Positions 45,254-60,400 are shown, counted from the first letter of the stretch. The stretch: DNA of 64,000 nt from Mytilisepta virgata (GCA_028015205.1 CM051517.1:42667135-42731134), one strand, 5' to 3'. Notes: generated by a model not told the origin, from the sequence alone. Numbers and translations are program-made.

Positions 45254-47370
45254 ATCAGTGTTATATTTTAAGATTATTTTTATAAACAAGACAAATGCAG
45301 CTAACAACAATTTTGTTTTATACAAATTGACATTTTTATAAAGGGCATTTAGTGTGTATGGACTGTAATTGAGAAGTTCATTATTTGTTAAACATCTAAT
45401 GTGCAATTTGTTACTGTGACACATATTATAAAAAAAATAGATGTTTTCAGTTTAAAGTTTAAATATTTTAAATTTAGTTGATGTGTTAAGAGTTTTCTTA
45501 TGTGGATTAATTAATCTTCATGGGACTTACAATGAATTACTAATTCAATATTTGTCAAATTTCATGTGTTTTATAGAAATATAATTTTGAAATTCCAATA
45601 CCTAAAATCACATTAAGTGACCAAACAACACATACTTATAAAGTGTTGTTGTCACAAGTTGTAGACTTTTGATATTCAAATTAGATATTTTGTTTATTAG
45701 CAATAGAAAATTTTTCATAAAAAATATGAGGGATATGGTTTTATGTGACTATGCTTCAATGTTTCTATAGCAATAAGATTGGTGATGTCTTCCTTGAGTG
45801 AATGAACATTTATTTCATTTGTTAAATATCAAATATCTCTGTCTTTCACCTTTGCTCAATGCAATAATATTCTTAAACTTTCACCAGTTAAATGCACATG
45901 TATCAAATATTCAGACAATTTATATACATTTATCTTACATTTTACTGTAAATTCAGAAATTATTGCATTTTCAAAAATTAATACTAATGAAATAATTTTT
46001 AATACATTTTATTATTCACTATTTACAAATCAGAATTATTAAGCAAATTTTAATTGCATTTATTTATTCATTTGGTCATATTTTTGCATAAATTAACATA
46101 TCACAAAAAATTTTGGATTTTACAGTATTTTAAATTATTTTTGTTTACCAGTTTACTACTGTGTGTCTTTTTTAAAACTTTAAGTAATTTTCCATGAATA
46201 TCTCATAAATTTTAAAAGAAAGTAAAAAGCATTACTATACCTTTTATTTCCAATAGTCTCCACTGCTGAAATGCCTCAAATATTTTATAAAAACATATTT
46301 TCTATTTGTTGGGTCTAATTCATTGTTGTGGTATGACGTCACCATAAAGAAATGAATGTGCAAGTTTTCTTTCCATAAGGTTGAACCATGTTTATTTTCT
46401 GGATATACCAAATTCTTATTTGAAAAGTACAGAATTGTAATACTATCCCGAGTTTTTTTTTATCAAAACCAGTTGCCAAAGTATGTGGGACACACAGTAG
46501 CATGTGTATTTTTAATATGTTATGTTTTTTTTTATTTGTGAATCTCTTTAAGGAAACTTCATGTACATTTTTAGTTCTAGCAAAATAATAGAGTTTGTAA
46601 CCTCATTAAGTGTCATCAAACATAAGTTATTGACCAGGATTCTTGGTTTTTCTACTATAGATAGATGGCTCCGACTTCCTTTGCCAGCAAAATGTCGAAA
46701 GTGATGTAAACACAGTAAACAAGCTATTCTTAAATTAATTCGACTTTCCTGAAAACTTCATTATGTCATTAAGTACAGTCTTACTCATGTGCAATATTAC
46801 TTCCTACCAAGTTAGGGGCCATCCACAATTGTCTACATTTTTCACAAGGTTGCAAAGAGCACTCGTTTTGGGACCCCCCCCCCCCCCCCCCCCCTTACTA
46901 TAGGATCTACAGACATTGTTACGTGTCTTGATAACGCCTGTACCAAGTCCAGAGTATGAGTCAAATGTTGACATGCTCAAGTTACTAGCTGTTTGTTGGC
47001 GTTTCTGTATATACTGTACATCATCATTTATACTCGTTTTTTAAAGCGTATGTGAAATATGGTGAGTTTGAAACCCTCTCTCTCGTAGTGTGCATTTTGT
47101 AAACAATTATGTATAACCCCTTTAATATTTGCTTGAATAACTTGTCATTCTAGAGTTATGCCCTTTAGAATACATGTAATGGCAAAATTAGAACTATATT
47201 AAATATTGTTTGGGGGAGGATCTCTTGACAGTATCATCAATTATCCAAAACAGCATATTTTGTATTTGCTATTCTCTATAAATTAACATTTCAGTTGAAC
47301 TGTATGACTGAAGTCCATGTCTTTTGTTTTGGTTAAATATCTTGGTTGTTCTATTCTAAGTCTGTATAAA
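45254..47370 (+). other. Presumed 3' UTR of the FKBP gene
   Basis: AT-rich, no ORF of substance, with a run of 21 C at 46874-46894. The extent is inferred from the first strong AATAAA I see, at 47371; an earlier end cannot be excluded. Confidence 0.4.
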
Positions 47371-47376
47371 AATAAA
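47371..47376 (+). terminator. Poly(A) signal, FKBP side
   Basis: AATAAA on the + strand; cleavage would be expected about 10-30 bp downstream. Confidence 0.5.
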
Positions 47377-47396
47377 AGAGAAATTGTATCAATATT

Positions 47397-47402
47397 TTTA
47401 TT
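47397..47402 (-). terminator. Poly(A) signal, perilipin side
   Basis: AATAAA on the - strand (TTTATT as written), about 1 kb past the perilipin stop codon and 20 bp from the opposing + strand signal. Confidence 0.5.
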
Positions 47403-48404
47403 CAAATAACTACATAGAATATAAATTAACATACAAAAGGGATGAACAGAAATAAAATGTTACAACCATGTGTAGAACATGTGTAGAATAAAGTGTATTC
47501 AGTTATTTTCATGTCATTAATTGAGATATTGATAAAATATGTTTTGTTGAACACTTAAATGTGTGGATTGACTGCACCAATGAAATAAGTACAAAAAAAT
47601 CTTTGCTGGGGATCTCTAGAGAATAAATGCAACATATGAGTATAAAAATATCATTGCGTAGGATTTCTAAAGAATAAATATAAAGTACAAAAATATCAAT
47701 GCAAAGGATTTCTACAGAATTTATATGACACAACAACAAAGTATACATGTATATCTGTAAAATAAAAGATCAAAACACTTGAAAAACGCACACTTTTTGT
47801 TGTAAATAATTCACTGGTACATGTAGGTGTAAATTTAAGAACAAATTTTGTTGTAAAATAATATTTTTATTCCTTGTTTCCATATTTCTTCTTACTAATG
47901 CAATTCCTATACATGTATGTATGTGAACAGGTTTTAAATCAACTCTACATCCTTTCATTGTGCAAAGCCAATTTTTTCATTGAAAACATATACACATGTA
48001 TTGAGAAATTAGGTTTAAAATTAGACATCCAGTGAAATGGTTTGTGCTTACAATGTATATGTATATAAAATGTTCTTGAACAACATTTACTAATATCATT
48101 ACATAATTTAACAACAACAATAAAATATAGTGTCAATAGAGCTAGCAGAATATTTGTTTACTTTTAAAATTTAAATTAATTTTTTTTTAAATAAAGTTTA
48201 AATTTCCAGATAAAAGAAGGATAAAAAATGTTTTTACTGCCTAGCAGAGCTAAGTTAAAATTACATGTATTAAACTAATTCATAAAAGCATATTTGGTTA
48301 TACATAAAATGCTTGTTAAAACTTTATTAAAAGACAGTTCATAGGAATTAAGGATTTATATAAATATAACAAATATGTTTAGTTGTGTAGTTTCATTTTG
48401 TGTT
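47403..48404 (-). other. Presumed 3' UTR of the perilipin gene
   Basis: No gene-like frame. Contains repeats of an AAAGAT/GGATTTCTA-type module at 47600-47720 (AGTA.AAAAATAT.A, GGATTTCTA.AGAAT). Assigned by position between the stop codon and the poly(A) signal. Confidence 0.45.
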
Positions 48405-51400
48405 TCACTTTTCCTCGGTTACATCATCAAAATGAACATGTGGAGCATCACCATTAGATGAGAGGTCAACAACTGGGTCGTCTATCACTAGTCCATCCAG
48501 GTCAATTTCTGGTGACTGCAATCATACAAATATTTTCGCATTATAAAAAGTGTTTTTCATGTCAGCAGAAGTTTTTTATATAGTAAGCATTACAAGAAAT
48601 CATATTTCATAATAGTTATCTTTATTTGAGATATTTAACATAACATATGCAATTCATTTCTTCAGCCACCATGCATTTTTTCCTTGTATTTAATGAACAC
48701 CAGAATTTTTTTCATTTCTTCAGGGCAAAACATACAGGATTTGTCTAGAAACTGATTTCAGATGGGAGATAACTCTTGCACCCAAAACAAGAATACATTG
48801 AATATTTATTTTAAGAACACATGTAAAGTCTGATATTAGGGCAGTTCAGGTAATCAGATAGAACGATATTCCACAGAGGAGTTATAAAATGGTTTGCTGA
48901 TAATCATTAAACACTTCAACATTTTGTGTTTTTTGCATCTTCTTGGAATGGACAGAAATGATGTATCTAGGCCAGTTGTTCAAATGCAGTGTTTTGATTT
49001 CTGACTGTCATGACTTGTTACAATTTTATTACACTTTAGGTTGTGGTCATCTTATGGTCAGAGATCAGTTGTATATTTATGCACCCATCCCAAGCCATTT
49101 GTTTTTTTTTTTTCAGAACCTGGTAGTTGTCATTTATGTTCAATATTTTCTGTATGAAATATTGGAGGTAGGGAATTACGACTGAAGACCACACAATAAC
49201 CTAGACAAGGCCATCCTAATACCATCTTTTAAGGGATGTTGTAACATAAATGCATACTCCATATCCTTTCATTTTCAAATATATTGGCAATTTAGCTGAT
49301 AAAATTAGTAAAACATGATTTTCCTATTCCATGTATTTCACATAATTAGTGGATATATCAGGCTTATAAAGTACTGAAGGGTGCTCCTTTTCCTTGCATG
49401 TTTTTTGTTTCATCAGCTAGCATTGAAAAGTCAGAAGTTAGGAAATGTTTTACATATAACTAAAGAGAAAAATGCTCTGCTGCCTTCTGATTATATCATA
49501 TTTGCCCATCTTCAGTGAAAAAGATCTAACGTTAAATGTTAAATTTAACAAGAATCAGAAATTAGCTAAGAAGAGAGGAAGTCCTTGGAAACCTTTGACC
49601 CTTCATTACTGTGTAAAATAAGTAACAACAGAGAGTCAACAATTTTTATTATGTCTCGGTGCATTAGTTTCAACAAAGCTAAATATTCATGCAATCAGGT
49701 CTATATGGATTATTAACAAAATGCCTGTTTGGTATGTATTAGAAAATCTGACATTTCCTAGTACATTTAGAGAAAAAATTTAATATTTCAGCAAATGTAG
49801 TTGAGATTTGTGGCCTTCATCTGCAAAATGTGAAGATACATTCTGTGGAGTAATCCTAAAGTCAAATGCACTGTATACTTTGTATGTTGTAAAATTAAAA
49901 TGTATTAATGTTTAATGTTTACCGGTAGTTCAGATCTCAAAGCGATAACTTCATAACACTATTTGCAAAGTTTTTATGAGGAAATGGTTATCCATTTTTC
50001 TATGTGAAATCACTATTGTTATCCCCTCGCCAATGAAGTTGCAAGGAGATATAGTAACGATACCGTCTGCAACACCCTTGTGAACCCTCTAGTTTCAATA
50101 TCCTTCAAGGGATTTTGACCAAACTTGGCACATACTTAGTCCTTGTGAATATCTAGAACCCTATTGATTTTCAAGGTCAAAGGTCATGGTCACAGTGGAA
50201 CTTGTAAATTCTTTACACCTTTTGAACATTCAGAAACAACATTCTTCAATGGATTTTGACCAAACTTAGTAGATACTTAAATCCAACTCTGACCACTTAT
50301 TTCTTAGGAAAATATGGAACGCTATTGATTTTCAAGGTTAAAGGTCAAAGTCACATGTTCACAATTGTTCATACACTCTAGAATCAACAGCCTTCAATGG
50401 ATTTTTACCTAACTTTATACAAAGTTTAAATTTATCAAGATCTAATAGCCTAAAGATTTTGATGGGAAATGACAAGAAAATACTTATACATGTACAAATT
50501 TCAGGGGCAAATTTTTTCACAGCAAGGGGATGCCACGCTTTGCGTTGCCCTTGTTAAAACATAATTCAGGGGCTACCAATAACTGTAATTTGGTAGATTA
50601 ATAAAAATGAACAAATATTTGAAGAATTTTTTTGTTATAAGATCAAATTACAAATTTAAAATTCGTCAATTTTCCTTAAAACACCAAAATTTCTGTATCC
50701 ACCAAGAAACATATGTGAACAATAAGTAAATTTATTTTCATACTTATTGTGGACATACTTTTCTGTCACTCAGAAGTAATGTCGTATGTCGTTGACTTCA
50801 TTTTAATGCTCCATTGGCTAGGCTTTTCAGCAACTATGAATGATGAACAGTGTACAAGTGTGATTGTCTGTTATATATGTTGTAAAACTAAATTTTAAAT
50901 CTCAGATCTAGAAGCAAATGTGTTGGGGTTTTTTTTAATTTTTATACTGACAAATAAAAATTTGAACTTTTCACCTAGAATAGAAATGAAAGGAGATTTG
51001 AAGAAAAACCAGTGAGACAAAAACCAAGAATTTTAGGTGACCACAACTGACAAAGCGGTTCTAGATAAGATTTGTAAGGAATTGTTCTGCAGTGCCCAGC
51101 ACTTCTAGATAAGATTTGTAAGGAATTGTTCTGCAGTGCCCAGCACTTCTAGATAAGATTTGTAAGGAATTGTTCTGCAGTGCCCAGCACTTCTAGATAA
51201 GATATGAAAAGGCCAGTTATGGTAGCTAGCTGGATCCGATCAGCCCGAAAACATAACTTTTGTAGCAGATATTTATCCAAGGATCTTCATGCAACAAAAA
51301 CATTTCAATTTGCTTAGTATTTTCTGACCAGACCTTTCTACAAATTTCCCCATAGGGTCCAATGTAAAACTAATCCGGCTGTGGCGACCATCTTGAATTT

Positions 51401-54400
51401 CAGATCGGCATATAAAACAACTATTGTATACGTTTATCCAATGCTTGTTCATACATAAAAATATTTCAATTGAATTGGTAGTTTCTGACAAGAGGACCTT
51501 TGTACAAATTTCCTATAGGATGAAAAATTAATAGATAGTTTTTGCAATTAATAAATTTTTAGGCGAAAGACTTGAGTGAAAAGTTGAGCAAACATTTGTA
51601 CTATTAAAGATATCTGCAATATTAGCAACAATATAATTTTCACCTTTCACAGAATGTGGAATTTTGATCATAGAAATTGAAGAAAGAATATCAAAAGTAT
51701 GTGAAATCACTTTTGTAAATGGGTAGGAATATATAAAATTTCTGTGTCAATTTTATTTTGGATCGCCTACATGTGCCCAAACATACTTATTCGTTAATTA
51801 AATTGACTGGTTGAATTGTTATGTAGAATGATCAATTGAAACCTTATTTACCAAGTGACAAAAGGGGAATCCAAGATGAAGCATTTTTCTGATAATTTTT
51901 ATTCTTTAAAAAAGACACAATTTGATTGACAAAATTTACAAAGTAAAGATTCATATTGGAGTGCAAATTTGTAAGAGCTTTCAAGAAGAAATTTGCCTTG
52001 GCTATTGAGACATTTTGAAATATATTCTGTTTGAATTTTCCTAATCGCTTGCTTCTTATTATGAATTACATTTACTGTCTGTAATCTTTACTAACACAAT
52101 TGTTTTTACAGCACTATAATCTATGTTGTAACTTTTTGTTAGGGTCTATAAGTTAGGCATTGCAACCACAGGGGCTCGTAGTACATGTACATGTATTATA
52201 GATCAGGTCTGGATCAGTCACAGATGACATACTGTGTCAATTGTAACGAGTCCCTGTGTTACAACTAAGAATTCATAATTTGGTGAAGAATTTTGAAATA
52301 TGCATATTTCAGTTTCTACGTTTATCAGTTATGTTATATTAAACTTTAACTTTCCTAACTTGTGTTAAAATGTTAAAATTCTGCAAAATTCTTTTCTAAA
52401 CAAATACAAATCTGTGTGATAAGGGGGATAACTCAATCATTTTTATTTCATTATTTGAGAACTTTCAACAATTCAAATTTGACTTCATGTCATTGGTTTA
52501 ATTAGTATTTCACCTTACTTTAATAGTGAACATAAATTACAGTGTATAATAAGTCTCATTAAATAAGATAGAATTTTTTTTTAAAATTTGCAACCAAACT
52601 TCAGGTCACAAGTTCCTGTAGTTTTGAGTGATTGGTCTTTGTTTTCCCCTGGTAGCAGTTGTAATGCCTACATCCCTTGAAAATAAATCTACCAAATTCA
52701 GAGCATGAGTCATATGTTCAGTATGCTTAGGTGATTTGCCATTTGTCGACTATTGGTCATCTTATGTACTGTTCAGGACTGTCATCATGAATTCAGCATG
52801 TATTCTCTATTAGTGATCAAAGATTTTTAATGTCTGCTAAAAACTTTGATTTTGAAATATGTCTATTTGATACACATAATACTTGCAAATTCAAGAAAAT
52901 ACCATTTTTTTTCCAGCTTCATTATAAATGGCAGTTGAACAAAAAATCCATAACACAAGAAAGATATGATTAGTTTAATACACTTAAAAAAAACCAAATA
53001 ATGATTAATATACCAAAAAAAAAATATAAAATGTTCTATAAGATTCAGATTAAAAATGTCTCTATTCACAGCATTAGTCCTCCTTTTCTTCATGTCTTTT
53101 TCTGTTTGGAATCTGCCAAATTATTAATACACAACTAAAGTATTTTTTGTATCTGTGTATCCATTAATTACAATGTAAATAAAATAGAAGAAAAACAACA
53201 CAAAGCATAGCAGTATATATATAAAGATGCCACATCAATTTAATTGGTATATTCTCATTAGTCCGAGATTGCTCTGACGTCTGACAGCAGAGCACAGTAC
53301 GGCCCCAGATGTCACAAAAAAGGCTGTCGGACGTCAGAGCAATCTCGGACAAGAGACTCATCTGCATATCACAAAAACTTTGAAATGGTTTACTTTTACA
53401 GTAGCCTTGTAAATATGAACAGACTTCTGAAATGGAAGAGCAAGTCTTTCCAAAATTAAAGAAATTGCAGTAAAAATACTATAAACAAGAAACTGTCTGT
53501 CAGACAGCAGAGAAAAATTCATTCGATCACTTTTTGGAGCTGTCGGCCTACCCTCCATTCAGAACCAAACAGGATTTTATCCATTGTAAAATCCAATTAA
53601 ACATTTTGGGATGAGAATATTTCAATTAACTTGGTGTGGTCTAATTACCAAAAAGATAAGTGTCTAAACAACATTACACATTTTTCATGCATTAACAGAA
53701 ACCACTAAGAGCTGAAGATGCCTCAACTGCTACATGTATTTTAAAAGCTTTATTATTCATTTCTAACTTTCTTTAGCTGATTGCAAGATGGTGAAGAATA
53801 TTGATGGTTACCATCCAAAACAATCTTGTCCTCTTGATCTGTTGCTGAGAATCTTATGATTGCTATAGAAAAACCACATGGACTAATTTGCTCATTTTCC
53901 GGACAAAAAGTTGGAGCTCTCTATATTTTTTTGTTTTAAATTCATGTGTAAAACTTCTAAAATTCTCATTTCAATACTTGACCTAAAGTAATTTATTCCA
54001 TAATTGAATTTTTATTAACTGGTAGTAGCTGTAAATAATATTTTCCTCTAAAACTGTTAAACAACCAATTTGGACAAAATAATGATATAAGTAATCAATC
54101 TAGTATTCAGCAGAGTTATTAAATAGTTTGAAATTACTGTCTGGACACCACAGTTCATAAAATGGATTTTCGCATTTTGAAAGTCTAAATGTTAGAATTA
54201 TTAGACAATCTTTTGTTGGTTAATTGACCTTATTGAGTCGTCCAAGAAATCATAATGTAAAGTTGATTACAAAGGTTATGGTTGTATACCTCACAAATGA
54301 TTCTAAATGGGGAATTTCCAATAGAAAAAATAATGCATTTGAAAATTTAAAAAAATTAATAATTTGAATTTATCAACCCAGACCTATCCTAAAATTTGTT

Positions 54401-57400
54401 AAACTGTTATTTCAAATATTTTGAATGCACTTTGTGCATATTTCATGCATCACAGGGTTGCAATACTTATAAAATCTCATGGGAAGAGTTATGTCCCTTT
54501 TACATTGAAAATTCCATAGGCAGAATTTTTTTGTTTCTCTGGAAGACATGATTGAACAAAATTAAGTAAGTTCAATTGTTTCAGTTACAACTTAGCTCAT
54601 TGCCTCTTTCACCCAAGTGACTAGACAATTCACACTGATGAATCCATTTTACGAACTGAGGTGTTCAGACAGTAATTTATATATGTAGATATCTTGCAAG
54701 AAAATGAAAAATTCTTAACCACATAGTTTTTTTAATAGCAACAGTAAAATAGATTATGCAATATTCTGGATAGTAACCGTCTAGGTACTATACTGTGTGT
54801 AAATTTATGTTTTTTTTTCCTGGTTTAAAATCTTGTCTGTTTTTTTCAATCTAACATAATCAAGGTTGGGCAAGGAATTGTACAAATACCTACCAACCAA
54901 TCCAGAGGTTTAGAGATGAGATAGTCTGTAAGGAAAGTTACTGTGTTCTGAACATAAATCATCTTATCTTGTGCCTGGGTTAATATAAAGCTAGGAATTT
55001 CTTCATAAGAGTTTACCTGTCAAAGAATAAGGAATACATTGTACAGATTTAACATATTTTAATTTTTTTTTTACAAATATATATACAAATTCTGTGTTGT
55101 ATTCTTATTAGGTTTTTTCTTTTTTTCCTTTGTTAATTACCATAATTTTTTCAAAACTAGAAATTGTGTCTCTGAGACACAGCTACCCCAGGTCATCATG
55201 TATGAATGCTCAGTACTATCCAAGGCACATCCCCTGATGAAATTTTGTTGATACTCTATGCTTAGTTCCAAAGAAATGAACCTATACGCAAATCTTAACC
55301 AGTCACTCAAGTGTAAAATGTAGGTCATAATGACCCAATTATTGTATGACTGCTCAGTACTAACCAAGGCACATCTACTGATGAAGTTTCAATGATACAC
55401 TATGCTTAGTTCCAAAGAAATGAACCTTAATGCAAAACTTAACAACACTGTTGGGACATACGGGCGTACGAACCAACAAGGGTAACCCTGTATGTCCCAT
55501 CTACATTCAAATGCGGGGCATAAAAACACACTGCTGCTGTGAAAAGTGTTTGATTAAACAAACTAATTCCAAACTGTTTTTTACTACAGGTGAAGGACAT
55601 TTGTTTACCATAAAAAAATCCTTCACGTGTGTACATTGTATTTGTAATTTTATAATTACAGTCAGGGAAAGTAAATCTGCCCCATTTACTTCCGCAAACG
55701 TCACTTCAGTATCCAATGTAAACTTCGTCTGCTACATTGCAAGAGAGGATTTACTCGCAAACAAAAAGCCAATTTGAAGTGAACACCTATTTGGCCAGTA
55801 TAACGCATTAAAACATCAGTTGTTTACCTACATTTGTCAGTGATATTGTTGTCTATTTTCAAAACTACCTCTACCCTTTTTTTTTGGGAAAATGCATCGT
55901 TTTTTGGGGAAATTGGGAAATTTTGAATAAGAATTAATTGTACTAAAAGTTGCATTTGAAGACAAGACTGAGCTTTATATAAGCCATTTTTGGTATGAGA
56001 GAAGTAAAGCCAAGTATACTTGAGCTCATATTTTTTCGAAGAAAATTTTCTTTGATCCATTTTTACAACAGAACTTTCACAGACATTGACAGGAGCTGTT
56101 GCAGTCTCAGAGAGAGCTATGGGTGCAGAAACTTTCTTAATTGTAGACTGATTATTGTCAACATTACTGTCATTTGTTTCATTACAAACTTCTTTTATTA
56201 TGTATTCTATAGCTTGTTCGACTTCCGATTCGATTGTAGATGATTCATCATTGACTTTAATAACTTTATTCATTTGTTTAAACACATCTCCAATCTTTTG
56301 TAGACCTTTGCTGTCTTTTTTGTGGATTTTTTTAATGTAATATTTAGAATTGTGAGACATTTTAACCGGAAAGGAACATTTGGGGGAGGGGAAAGAAACG
56401 GATACAATGACGGTATATAATACATTGAAAACCACGTGTGTTACAAACACCGCGATGATTCGAATCAGAATCCCTGATCTCAAAAACGCTTTTATTATAT
56501 CAAAATAATAACATGAATACGAAATTTACGTATCATGACTACCGATGCCATCACTGTTTGGGAAAAATGTACAACTTATTGGGAGGAATTTTAAGCCATT
56601 TTATTTTGTAATTGGGAATTTTCTCTAGGGGAAAAAGCCGAATATCGGCGGTAATTTGAGGCTAACAATATCACTGTTTGTATATCTTACCTTTATGTGA
56701 ACTAAATAACTGGGAAGTTATTATTTATTGCTTTTCATAAATATGAAATGTGTTCCTTATTAAATCATTAACAAATCATGAAGAACTAAATTTATTGTCA
56801 TTGCCTGCTACAAAACATAGAATATTTTCACGCATGGGCGAATTTACTGGATGTGATGGAGCAGAATGCAAACACAGATAAGCTTCATGTTTGATTGATT
56901 TGCATGTATTTTCATGGTTATTCAATAAAATAACAGGATAACTGCTGAGTTCAATATCTAATTAAGTTACTTATATAAATATTTGTAATTTTTTAATACA
57001 AAAATGCAGCAAGTCGTACAGTTGAAGCCTTAGGGGGCAGACACCGGACTTGTCTGTGCTATGAAATTTAAAATTTTACTAGGATATGTACAAGATGATG
57101 AAATTATGTATATGGCTGAAAATTTCATCAATGAATACAAAAGCATTGTTAATCCTATAACTTATGTACTTACATTTTGAAACGATTTGATAAGTTCATC
57201 TGAGTACTGCTTTGCCTGGTCTATTCTCTCTTTAACAGTCACCTGAACTGATTCAGGGATATATGAAGTTAATGTATGAAATCCATTTCTTACTTTCCTT
57301 GTCAAATTCCTAGCAACAGCTATAGACTGTCCTTCTAAAGTCTGAAATATAAAAAATTATATTTTTAAATAACTATGAAATTAATTTTTTTTCAACAGAT

Positions 57401-60400
57401 AATTCTCTTCATTTCTCAAATCATTTGTTAGTACAAGTGCACCAAGATTATTTTACCTCTCCCTTCCGATCAATCGGATATACCTAAAAGTACATATAAA
57501 CAGGTCACGGGTCACCTCTACCCGGACACATCATTTTAAATAATTCGCCCGCAGGCAACTACATGATCACAATACCAGTTAACCTATATATGACAGATGA
57601 ATCGACAAACTAATGAAATGAACAAATCCCAATTATTGCTGTCATTAGTCAAATTCTTTGAAACATTCATCGCTTATACAAAGAAATAGAAACAGGGACA
57701 GAAATTATTACTGGATACATTAAAGACATATAGTTACAGGACAATCTTCTGTTGTCTACTTATTCCCGAACATGGACATGTACTTACAACTTGCTCTTCT
57801 GGTGAACCGAACCTAAATTCTATACAACTTTATTGTCAGCCAGTCATTATAGTATTCTCTCAATTGCCAAAAACATACTGATGTCTTGCTGATAGAAGAT
57901 GCATATAAGATATACAAATTTATCGTATTTCCCCATGCCTATATCGACCTGCTGAGGTCTTCACAATTTCCCGTATTTCGGCACTGTGACGTCGTAAAGA
58001 GTTGACCCGACCCTAATATGAGCTGACCCGAATATATCAGCGACGTCATAATGTTTGACCCAACGTTGACCCGAATATATCAGGAAAACATCCGGTTATA
58101 GGCAGATGGCCATTGAAAAGTAAGAAATTCCATTAAGATTGCTAGTTAACAATACGATAAATTTATCATCAAGTTTTCTTCAAACAAATATTGTAAAATA
58201 TAAGCCGCTCGACACAATATGAAACTTTTTAGCTCGTTCGCTACGCTCACTCGCCGAAAAAGCTTCACATTGTGTCTCGCGGCTGATATTTTACGATATA
58301 CGTTTGCAGAAAACCTGATAATATGTACGTATGTATAAAATACTGATATCTATTTTTTTTTTCCATGATTTTTCTTTCATTTTTTTATACACATACACTA
58401 GGTTGTGATAGGAGTGGTTCCTTCAAAAACTACGGAGTATCATTGGAGTTACCACTGATATCAGTATAGTTACTTCAAATTTCGGCATATGCTACGCAAC
58501 ATTCCTCGGCTCATCGGAAAAGCAGGCAAGTATCAAAAATCAAAACATATTTAAATGTTGTCTTCAATTATAAAAGGGGAGTACGTGTCTTTGTTCTTCA
58601 GACCCCACACAGTGATCCCGAATTGGGTAGGGAATTATGCACCCTGACTACTATATTTTATATTTCAATAAATCGGTGTTGTATCCATCCCTATACCACA
58701 TGTATTTTAATGCCGTCTGGTAGTGTGAGGGCGAGGGAGATAACTCCCTCGCCCTCCCAATACACAGAAACTATTATAGCATTTCCTGAACTTAAACAGA
58801 TATAACACTGCCAAAAAGGGGCTACGAAGGGATCCTGTGCGGAGAACTGTATCGAAAAGGGGACCAGATTATACAATCCACTGTAACTGTTATTCTAACA
58901 TAACAGAACACACAGCGACCTATGTAGTGCATATATGTACAAAAAAATAAATTTACAACACATTTCAAATATATTTGCAACAAATCACAGATTGTAGCAT
59001 ATTCAACACTATGTTAAACCCATTCACAAACAACTATTTTGCTCTATCATTTTTCGTCTATACTTGAATTTCACAAAAGTTTTGTATACTAAACTCGCCA
59101 AATAATCAGAATATTTCCTTAAAAACATTTTTATTTTTCTACAATGGTGAATTTAATCGCCGACATTACGTATAAGGGCGCAATTACTTTATTGTAAGTC
59201 GCCTCCCAAATCAATTGAAGAAGAAGATTATTTTACCTTACTGTTTCTCCTAATACATGTATTTCAAAATTTTTGTTCTGTTAATTTTTTTTAAAGGTCC
59301 CTTCTATTTTAAGACAACAAGGGTAAACTACATTGATTACTGTCCAAAAGTTACATAGTTTTAAAACCTGTTTTTTCTTTGTTTTTACTATTATTTTTTT
59401 TGTTTGTTTAGTTGGGGTTTTACGTTGTTTTCAGCACATTTGTCTACTTTGCAGTGGCCAGTTTTTATTGGTGGAGGAAGCCACAGTACCCGGAGAGAAC
59501 CACCAACCTTCGGTAGGAAAATTAGCAATCCTGTCAATTAAGATCGCAGTCGAACACAGCCCGCACAGGTGAGATTCGAACTCACTCTCAGTGTTGACAG
59601 GCTGGTGATCATTAGTAGTCATGACAAACTACCTAGACCACTACTATGATTTTTAAATGAAACTTTAGAGATCCAAATGCATATATTACCTTGGGAGTTT
59701 CTTGGACTTCATCTTCTTCTGCAACAATCTGTGACCAAACTGATGTCATTTTATCCTGAACAGTACCAAATGACTCAGTCACTCTCCCTGTGGCAGATTC
59801 TATGTTTGTTTTAGCATACTGAATCTATAATGGATAAAAAAAAAATGTCATTAGTGTTACATGAACTAAACAAGGCTTACAATATAAATATTGAAATTTA
59901 TTATAAATATCAGCCTACTTAGTTCTCTGATTCACAATATTTTTTTCTTCAACAGAATATCAATCAATCATATTAAAGTAGTCCTACTTTTCTATCACTT
60001 GAATCAATACATGTACTGGTGGTGCTTTCAACTGCCACAAAACTGCAACATTTATTATTATGTAATGTGTAATTTTTCTCCAGGCATATACATGTAGAAT
60101 ACAAAATACCATGTTCATTCAGCATAATAAACAGACATTTTGTCACCTACCAAGTCAACAGTAAAACTAAGTTTAGCAAGGTTCTCTTCGCTCCGGAGCT
60201 GAATTCTTTTCATATCTCTCATGGCCTTGTTGTACATCCTCTTGCGGACTTTGGTTGTCAGATTGGTAGCTCGGGTTAATGTGCTTGGTGGATATTCTTC
60301 CATTTCTTCTTTCTCATTTTCTGAAAAGGAGGAAATTTTCTCACCACCAAAGAATATGGATGGAAATGAAGAACATTTCTATCATAATACATTGTAGAAC

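Noticed and set aside
46874..46894. Homopolymer C run (also at 10211 and, as G, at 11611)
   Set aside because: Simple low-complexity runs; noted only because such runs often cause assembly indels.
55430..55777. 115-codon + strand ORF
   Set aside because: Starts inside an interspersed repeat in a perilipin intron, has no motif, and lies opposite to the host gene.
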